From contig SXSK01000313.1 of the NCBI GenBank assembly GCA_005793375.1, positions 1 through 36,546 of the forward strand: 36,546 bases of DNA. Direction: 5' to 3'. Source of the DNA: Verrucomicrobiales bacterium. Its GTDB lineage: Bacteria; Verrucomicrobiota; Verrucomicrobiia; Limisphaerales; UBA9464. Positions 31,590 through 36,546 of this stretch are shown piece by piece (position 1 is the first letter of the stretch; each line of letters begins with the position of its first letter). The notes below the pieces were generated by a model that searched no databases, was not told the DNA's origin, and saw only the letters and a program-made list of their open reading frames with translations. Made by a program: the position numbers and the translations under genes.

Positions 31590-34556
31590 ATGCGCAGATG
31601 GCGACAGCAATTCCATTCCTGGATCATTCAGCAGGCCTTGGGTCTGACGCTCATGGCAAGCGCGCACGCTGCCGACTTGGCAGCCCCTGGTTTTCGACCG
31701 GGCGCACCGGGGGTACACGCCCTGGTTGGCGCGCGAATTTTTTTGAAGCCGGGTACTTTGTTGGAACGAGGCACGATTGTCTTTCGCGACGGATGGATCA
31801 CCGATGTGGGACCCGACGTTCGACCTCCTTCGGATGCCCGGGTTTGGGATGTTACCGGGCATATCATTTATCCGGGCTTTTTTGACCCATACCTCGCGCT
31901 CCCGACCGCGACGGGTGCTAGGCCTGAGGGAACGAGTCTGGACTCCTCCAGCAGCGGGGCATCCAAGGACATTCCCGAATCTGGAGCCGCTGTGGCGGCA
32001 TCCGGTGGATATCGGTTCTTTGGTGTTTCGGGACAAGAGAGAGATCCAGGTGGAGCGGGACCTGGATACGCCAATGCGGATGTCATCCCAGAGTTTCGGA
32101 TGGCAGCGAGGTACACACCCGACGCTAAACTGATCGATGGGATGCGGGAACTGGGGTTCACTGGGGCACAAGTGGTTCCGTCCAAAGGGGTGATTCGCGG
32201 ACAGAGCGCCGTGGTGGTCTTTGGCGATGGAGGTCCGAATGAATCCATCCTTCGAGCGCAGAGCGCCCAGCATATAGCGTTCTCTGTCAGTGGAGGTGAC
32301 AACGCCTTTCCCAATTCCTTGATGGGCACGATCGCATTGGTCCGGCAGTCCTTTCTCGATGCGCGCGATTATGCCAACCGCAACTCTTCCTCGACTTCTG
32401 GCGTGCCCAAACAACTGCCACGTTACAACGCGGCCCTGGAGGCGTTGCAGACGACCCTGTCGGGAAATCCGCGCCAGACCGTTGTGTTTGATCCGGAGAG
32501 TCCGCTCATGGTGGAGCGGGCTGGCGCTGTGGCGCGCGAAATTGGCTTAACCTTCCAGGTGGTCGCGAGCGGTCAGGAGTGGCGGCGACCGGAAATCGCA
32601 AAGGCCACAGCGGCCTCGTTTATTGTGCCCATTGCGTTCCCCGCCCCGCCGAAACTTCCGGATGACGCCAGTTGGGAGAGCATCTCTTTGGACCAGCTTC
32701 GGAGTTGGGATTGGGCGGCGGAAAACCCGGCAGTGCTTCGTCAGAATGGTGTGGAGATAGCGTTGACTACCCATGCGCTCGGCGAACGGAAGGATTTTCG
32801 CAAGAATCTCCGCGCCGCGCTGGACCGCGGATTCAGTGAGACCGATGCCCTGGCCGCCCTCACTTTAGTTCCGGCTCGATTGTGCGGTGTCGAGGCTCAA
32901 CTTGGATCAATCGAAACGGGCAAACTTGCGAACCTGACAGTCTGCGATTCCAAGGGTTACTTCGATCCAGAAGGCGTCGTGCGCTCGGTTTGGGTCCAGG
33001 GGCGATTATTTGATGTGGCTGGGGAGAGCACTGGAAAAACTAACGTGGCGTCTGGCGGCAAATCAACCAACACCACGGATACCGCCGAAGCCAAGGCCGA
33101 GAAAGAGAAGGCTGAGACCAAAAAGAAGGAGGCGAGGGAAAGAAGCAAGAAACGCTTGGCGCGCCAACCCTGGGCCGGACGCGGGCCTTCGGCCACGCCG
33201 CCGGCAGTTCTGATTCAGAACGCGGTGATCTGGACCTCGGCTGAGGCAGGCATTCTGACCAATGCCTCTCTGCTGGTGGTGAATGGAACAATTCGCAGCG
33301 TTGGAACTGTGCCCACTGGCTCGTTGCCTGACGGAACCGTCGTTTTGGATATGCCTGGGATTCATATTTCACCTGGAATCCTGGATTGTCACAGCCACTC
33401 CATGATTTTGGGTGGTGTCAATGAAGGCACTCTTCCTAGTAGCGCCATGGTGCGGATAGGGGATGTGGTGAATTCGGAGACCGAAACAATCCATCAACAA
33501 CTCGCTGGCGGATTGACTGTGGCGAACCTCCTCCATGGTTCAGCCAATCCTATCGGCGGACAGAACTGCGTGATCAAACTGCGGGAGGGACTGGGACCGG
33601 AGGGGTTGAAGTTCCTGAACGCGCCGCCCGGCATCAAGTTCGCCCTGGGCGAAAACGTGAAACAAGCCAACTGGGGCGACAAATTCACGACCCGATTTCC
33701 CCAAAGCCGGATGGGTGTACCGACATTTTACAAGAATCGGTTTACCGCTGCCCAACAGTATGCGGCCGCCCAGCAACGTGCAAGCGCTGGCGGCCCTCCG
33801 GTGCGACAGGATCTTGAACTCGATGCCTTGGTGGAGATCCTTCAGGGCAAGCGGCTGATTCATTGTCACAGTTATCGACAGGACGAAATCCTGGCATTCC
33901 TAAGAACCATGGAATCCTTTGGTGTGCGAGTGGCAACATTACAGCACATTCTTGAGGGGTATAAGGTAGCCGACGAAATTGCCAAGCACGGCGCCGGCGC
34001 AAGCGCATTTGCGGATTGGTGGGGCTACAAGTTTGAAGTCGTCGACGCCATCCCCTATGCCGGGGCCTTGATGCATGAGCGCGGGGTGCAGGTGAGTATT
34101 AACTCAGACTCAAGCGACCACGCGCGGCGTTTGAATTTGGAAGCGGCCAAGGCGGTGAAATACGGTGCCGTTCCTCAAGCTGAGGCTTTGAAGTTTGTCA
34201 CCATCAATCCCGCCAAACAGCTCCAGGTCGATCGTTGGGTTGGTTCTTTGGAACCTGGAAAGGATGCCGACTTTGTGCTCTGGAGCGGATCTCCCTTGGA
34301 TTCTAGCAGTGTCTGCCTCCAGACCTGGATTGAGGGGCGAAAATACTTTGATCGAACGTTGGAGGCGGATCGAGCGCGAGCGTTGGCTGAGGAACGGACA
34401 GCACTCATCGCGAAAGCCAAGGCCATTGCCGGTGGCTCCGGTGGCGCTACTGCCAGCGACAAAGCTCGCGAAGCCTTCTTCCGAAAAACCTGGGAGCAGG
34501 CATCTCATCTCGGCGTCCAACAATGTCTCGATTGCCAATACCCTCAACGCCGATGA
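31590..34556 (+). CDS. Secreted two-domain amidohydrolase-family protein, first domain inactive
   Basis: 988 aa, ATG start with AGGGG upstream. A signal peptide is seen at residues ~1-28 (LGLTLMASAHAAD). Two amidohydrolase-like domains follow. In the first (~45-475) the HxH metal site expected after PGFFDP is replaced by PYLALPT, and no other ligands are evident, though the C-terminal ARLCGVEAQLGSIETGKLANLTV segment is typical. A charged helical linker (~495-525) joins it to the second domain (~540-940), which keeps ligands: DCHSHS (His601, His603), HCHSY (His758), LQHIL (His786) and NSDSSDH (Asp840). Members of this group are imidazolonepropionase/prolidase-like enzymes; the substrate is unknown. 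The stop overlaps the next start as ATGA, so the two genes are translationally coupled. Confidence 0.85.
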   Translation: MRRWRQQFHSWIIQQALGLTLMASAHAADLAAPGFRPGAPGVHALVGARIFLKPGTLLERGTIVFRDGWITDVGPDVRPPSDARVWDVTGHIIYPGFFDPYLALPTATGARPEGTSLDSSSSGASKDIPESGAAVAASGGYRFFGVSGQERDPGGAGPGYANADVIPEFRMAARYTPDAKLIDGMRELGFTGAQVVPSKGVIRGQSAVVVFGDGGPNESILRAQSAQHIAFSVSGGDNAFPNSLMGTIALVRQSFLDARDYANRNSSSTSGVPKQLPRYNAALEALQTTLSGNPRQTVVFDPESPLMVERAGAVAREIGLTFQVVASGQEWRRPEIAKATAASFIVPIAFPAPPKLPDDASWESISLDQLRSWDWAAENPAVLRQNGVEIALTTHALGERKDFRKNLRAALDRGFSETDALAALTLVPARLCGVEAQLGSIETGKLANLTVCDSKGYFDPEGVVRSVWVQGRLFDVAGESTGKTNVASGGKSTNTTDTAEAKAEKEKAETKKKEARERSKKRLARQPWAGRGPSATPPAVLIQNAVIWTSAEAGILTNASLLVVNGTIRSVGTVPTGSLPDGTVVLDMPGIHISPGILDCHSHSMILGGVNEGTLPSSAMVRIGDVVNSETETIHQQLAGGLTVANLLHGSANPIGGQNCVIKLREGLGPEGLKFLNAPPGIKFALGENVKQANWGDKFTTRFPQSRMGVPTFYKNRFTAAQQYAAAQQRASAGGPPVRQDLELDALVEILQGKRLIHCHSYRQDEILAFLRTMESFGVRVATLQHILEGYKVADEIAKHGAGASAFADWWGYKFEVVDAIPYAGALMHERGVQVSINSDSSDHARRLNLEAAKAVKYGAVPQAEALKFVTINPAKQLQVDRWVGSLEPGKDADFVLWSGSPLDSSSVCLQTWIEGRKYFDRTLEADRARALAEERTALIAKAKAIAGGSGGATASDKAREAFFRKTWEQASHLGVQQCLDCQYPQRR

Positions 34557-35881
34557 ATCGCACCCCAACACACTCCACCATGAGGCGCTTTACTTGGTTT
34601 TGGATGGTTTTTGGAGCCGCCATTCAACTTGCCTCAACCCAAGCCGCATCGCTGCTCCTCAAACAAGGCATCGTTCATACCGCAGCCGGCCCGGTGTTAA
34701 CCAATGCCTCGGTGTTCTCTCGCGATGGACGAATTGTTGCTGTCGGATCGGACATTCAGGAAGCCGCCGATGCGACCATCGAACTCAACGGAGCCCATGT
34801 GTTTCCCGGCTTGATCGCAACGCTGTCGATCTTGGGGTTGGTCGAGATTGAGGCGGTTCGCGCCACCGTGGATTCCGTGGAGGTCGGCAGTTATACGCCG
34901 GACGTGTTTGCTTGGTTGTCGGTCAATCCGGATTCCGAACTGATCCCGGTCGCGCGTGCGAATGGTTATACTCATGCGCAAGTCACTCCACACGGAGGAG
35001 TTCTCAGTGGGCATTCCGGCGTTGTCGCGTTGAATGGTTGGACCATCGAGGATATGGTCGTTCTTCGGTCATCCGGGATGCACTTATTTTGGCCGTCGTT
35101 TGGTATCGACACCACGCCGCGCGATCGCGCCGCCAACAAGGACCAATGGAAATCTGTCGAGGACCAGATCAAGGAACGCGATCGCAAGATCCGGGAGATC
35201 ACGGGGTTCTTTGATGACGGAGAGGCCTACGCGAGGGCCAAGGGAGCTGCCGACGCAACATCGTTTCGTACCGTTCCCGCATGGGAAGGGTTGCTGCCCG
35301 TCCTGCGAGGCGAGGTTCCGCTGTTCTTGCACGCCGATGAGTATCGACAGATCCAATCGGCGATCGACTGGGTCGCCGCACGAAAGTATCGGGCGGTATT
35401 GGCCGGCGGCCGCGATGCCTGGCGGTTGACGTCCCTCCTGTCCACGAACTCAATTCCGGTGGCCTTCGAACATGTGTTCACGCTCCCGGTACGGGACATT
35501 GATCCCTATGATGTCCACTTTTCAGCGCCGGGAATTCTGGTGAAAGCGGGCGTACGTGTCGCTGTTTCAGGATCTCAAGAACGATTCGATGCGTTCAATA
35601 TCCGCAATCTTCCCTATGCGGCAGCCCAAGCCATGGCTTTCGGTTTGTCGCGCGAGGATGCCCTGAAGGGATTGACTCTCGAACCCGCGCGGTTGCTGGG
35701 GTTGGGTGATCGCCTCGGTTCGATTGAGGTCGGCAAGGAGGCGTCCATGTTTATTGCCGACGGTGATATTCTTGATATTCGAACTCAGGTGAAACGGATG
35801 TGGATTGCTGGAAAGGAAGTTCCATTAGCATCGAAACACACCCGACTCTACGAACGTTACCGCGCGCGACCGAAGCCGTGA
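34553..35881 (+). CDS. Secreted amidohydrolase-family protein lacking the metal-binding motif
   Basis: 442 aa from the ATG at 34553, which overlaps the TGA of the preceding gene (ATGA); an ATG at 34580 would begin the signal peptide directly (MRRFTWFWMVFGAAIQLASTQAAS). The amidohydrolase fold is recognisable from GRIVAVGSDIQEAADATIELNGAHVFPGLIATLS at the start and EPARLLGLGDRLGSIEVGKEASMFI at the end. The HxH site expected after FPGLI is absent (ATLSILGLVEI), and only a single FLHADE remains where ligands would be. It is therefore a pseudo-enzyme or uses another mechanism, like the first domain of its neighbour. Coupled expression suggests that the two proteins form a complex. Confidence 0.85.
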   Translation: MNRTPTHSTMRRFTWFWMVFGAAIQLASTQAASLLLKQGIVHTAAGPVLTNASVFSRDGRIVAVGSDIQEAADATIELNGAHVFPGLIATLSILGLVEIEAVRATVDSVEVGSYTPDVFAWLSVNPDSELIPVARANGYTHAQVTPHGGVLSGHSGVVALNGWTIEDMVVLRSSGMHLFWPSFGIDTTPRDRAANKDQWKSVEDQIKERDRKIREITGFFDDGEAYARAKGAADATSFRTVPAWEGLLPVLRGEVPLFLHADEYRQIQSAIDWVAARKYRAVLAGGRDAWRLTSLLSTNSIPVAFEHVFTLPVRDIDPYDVHFSAPGILVKAGVRVAVSGSQERFDAFNIRNLPYAAAQAMAFGLSREDALKGLTLEPARLLGLGDRLGSIEVGKEASMFIADGDILDIRTQVKRMWIAGKEVPLASKHTRLYERYRARPKP

Positions 35882-36031
35882 AATCGTATTGGAGTGTCGG
35901 CAGCCCTCTGCGGCTTTCTGCTCCACGACTTCTAGCAACAAACCTAAGCAAACCACGGAGGGAACGGAGGGCGGTTGAGCCGGTTCCTGTTCAGTGTGAG
36001 ACCTCCTCGCCGTGTTTCAGCCGAAGACAAA

Positions 36032-36049
36032 GCGGTGGAGGGCCACCGC
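36032..36049. repeat. Dispersed intergenic hairpin, copy 2
   Basis: GCGGTG and CACCGC pair around the loop GAGGGC and are followed by ACTCAAAAA. The loop and flanks match the copy at 26806-26823; the arm differs by one base on each side with pairing preserved. Confidence 0.7.
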
Positions 36050-36058
36050 ACTCAAAAA

Positions 36059-36074
36059 GTCCCGCCAGCGGGAC
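36059..36074. repeat. Hairpin GTCCCGC/GCGGGAC
   Basis: A perfect 7-bp inverted repeat around two bases (six pairs if a four-base loop forms). It lies next to the dispersed hairpin, 18 bp before the end of the RfbB gene. The A tract at 36053-36057 reads as T residues after the stem on the minus strand, so it could serve as a weak terminator for that gene. Confidence 0.5.
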
Positions 36075-36091
36075 AGCAGCGAGACCGACCC

Positions 36092-36546
36092 TCAACTCTT
36101 TTGGCTCTTGACTTCCTCGACCCAGGCTTGGTTTTGGAGATACCACCTCACCGTTTCGCGGATACCGCGTTCGAAGGTGTAAGCGGGCTTCCAACCGAGT
36201 TCACGTTCGATTTTGGAGGCATCAATCGCGTAGCGCCTATCGTGACCGGGGCGGTCTTTGACGAAAGTGATCAAGCTGCGGCTGTTGCCACCCAGTTGAG
36301 GTGCCAGTTCGTCTACCAAGTCGCACATGAGTTGAACTATGTGGATATTGGCCCACTCGTTGCAGCCGCCGATATTGTATGTCTCCCCGAGTCGGCCGCG
36401 CTGGCACACCTGCCAGAGTGCCTCGGCGTGGTCTCCCACGAAGAGCCAGTCGCGCACGTTCATGCCGTCGCCGTACACGGGAATAGAACGGCGCACCAGA
36501 ATACTCTGGATGACCACGGGGATGAGCTTCTCCGGGAATTGGAAGG
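36092..36546 (-). CDS. rfbB: dTDP-glucose 4,6-dehydratase, C-terminal part (cut by window edge)
   Basis: About 150 residues are visible; the frame continues past the right edge. The segment [25 protein letters not shown] followed by [16 protein letters not shown] is the C-terminal substrate-binding part of RfbB, and [11 protein letters not shown] is the family's TYNIGG motif. [22 protein letters not shown] is the other conserved block. The enzyme converts dTDP-glucose to dTDP-4-keto-6-deoxyglucose, the second step of dTDP-rhamnose synthesis for surface polysaccharide. Catalytic Tyr/Lys and the NAD-binding loop lie outside the window. The neighbouring rfb genes, if any, would be on the right. 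Confidence 0.93.
   Translation of the reverse strand, partial: FQFPEKLIPVVIQSILVRRSIPVYGDGMNVRDWLFVGDHAEALWQVCQRGRLGETYNIGGCNEWANIHIVQLMCDLVDELAPQLGGNSRSLITFVKDRPGHDRRYAIDASKIERELGWKPAYTFERGIRETVRWYLQNQAWVEEVKSQKS

Larger units (their letters stand above)
35882..36091. other. Intergenic repeats between amidohydrolase and RfbB genes
   Basis: About 210 bp with no gene. It holds the hairpins at 36032-36049 and 36059-36074. A stretch CCACGGAGGGAACGGAGGGCGG (35955-35976) is a G-rich imperfect repeat of the ACGGAGG type. Confidence 0.6.

Overview
The window looks like a chromosomal segment of a Gram-negative bacterium of the PVC group, most probably Verrucomicrobiota (a Pedosphaera/Limisphaera-like lineage). 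This is inferred from gene content, not from any marker search. The clues are a large Ser/Thr kinase-beta-propeller protein beside an ECF sigma factor, pseudopilins of the '[17 protein letters not shown]' type with DG-H-type C-termini, a DUF1080 protein, PQQ-like propeller proteins, tandem amidohydrolases, and a complete BamA/Skp outer-membrane module. Shine-Dalgarno sequences are mostly weak, so several starts are judgements.

Layout. 1-80: the 3' end of a tRNA (T arm, acceptor strand, CCA) without its 5' half, possibly an attachment-site remnant. 180-3300: a small protein with two HTH/Myb-like repeats, a hairpin-rich non-coding stretch, and a secreted protein with a caspase/legumain-like His-Cys dyad. 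3335-7432: ECF sigma factor and Ser/Thr kinase. 7842-9970: two pseudopilins on opposite strands around a MORN-like small protein. 10312-14124: recO, an Acg-type nitroreductase, a CoaB-like ligase and a rhomboid protease with a cytoplasmic C-terminal domain. 14269-18536 (minus strand): aroF, M3 oligopeptidase, a second rhomboid and a DUF1080 protein. 18845-24488 (plus strand): dnaB, bamA, an ompH/skp chaperone and ispD. 24521-31478: rsuA-type pseudouridine synthase, three extracytoplasmic beta-propeller proteins (one with a degenerate methyltransferase-like insert) and a small membrane protein. 31590-35881: two translationally coupled amidohydrolase-family proteins. 36092-end: the C-terminal part of a dTDP-glucose 4,6-dehydratase.

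The best-supported unannotated system is a ribosome-mediated attenuator in front of aroF (DAHP synthase) on the minus strand. A 26-codon leader ORF carries the run FWFYGFYF (8 of 26 residues aromatic). It is followed by a 9-bp G+C-rich terminator hairpin with a U tract. A segment inside the leader ORF, just after the aromatic codons, is complementary to the 5' arm of that terminator, which is what an antiterminator requires. Stalling on Phe/Trp/Tyr codons would therefore let transcription continue into aroF and perhaps into the M3 peptidase and rhomboid genes behind it.

Other points are dispersed intergenic hairpins, including one pair with compensatory stem changes; a (TCGTAA)6 microsatellite; loss of metal ligands in amidohydrolase-like domains; and a methyltransferase-like fold inside an exported propeller protein.
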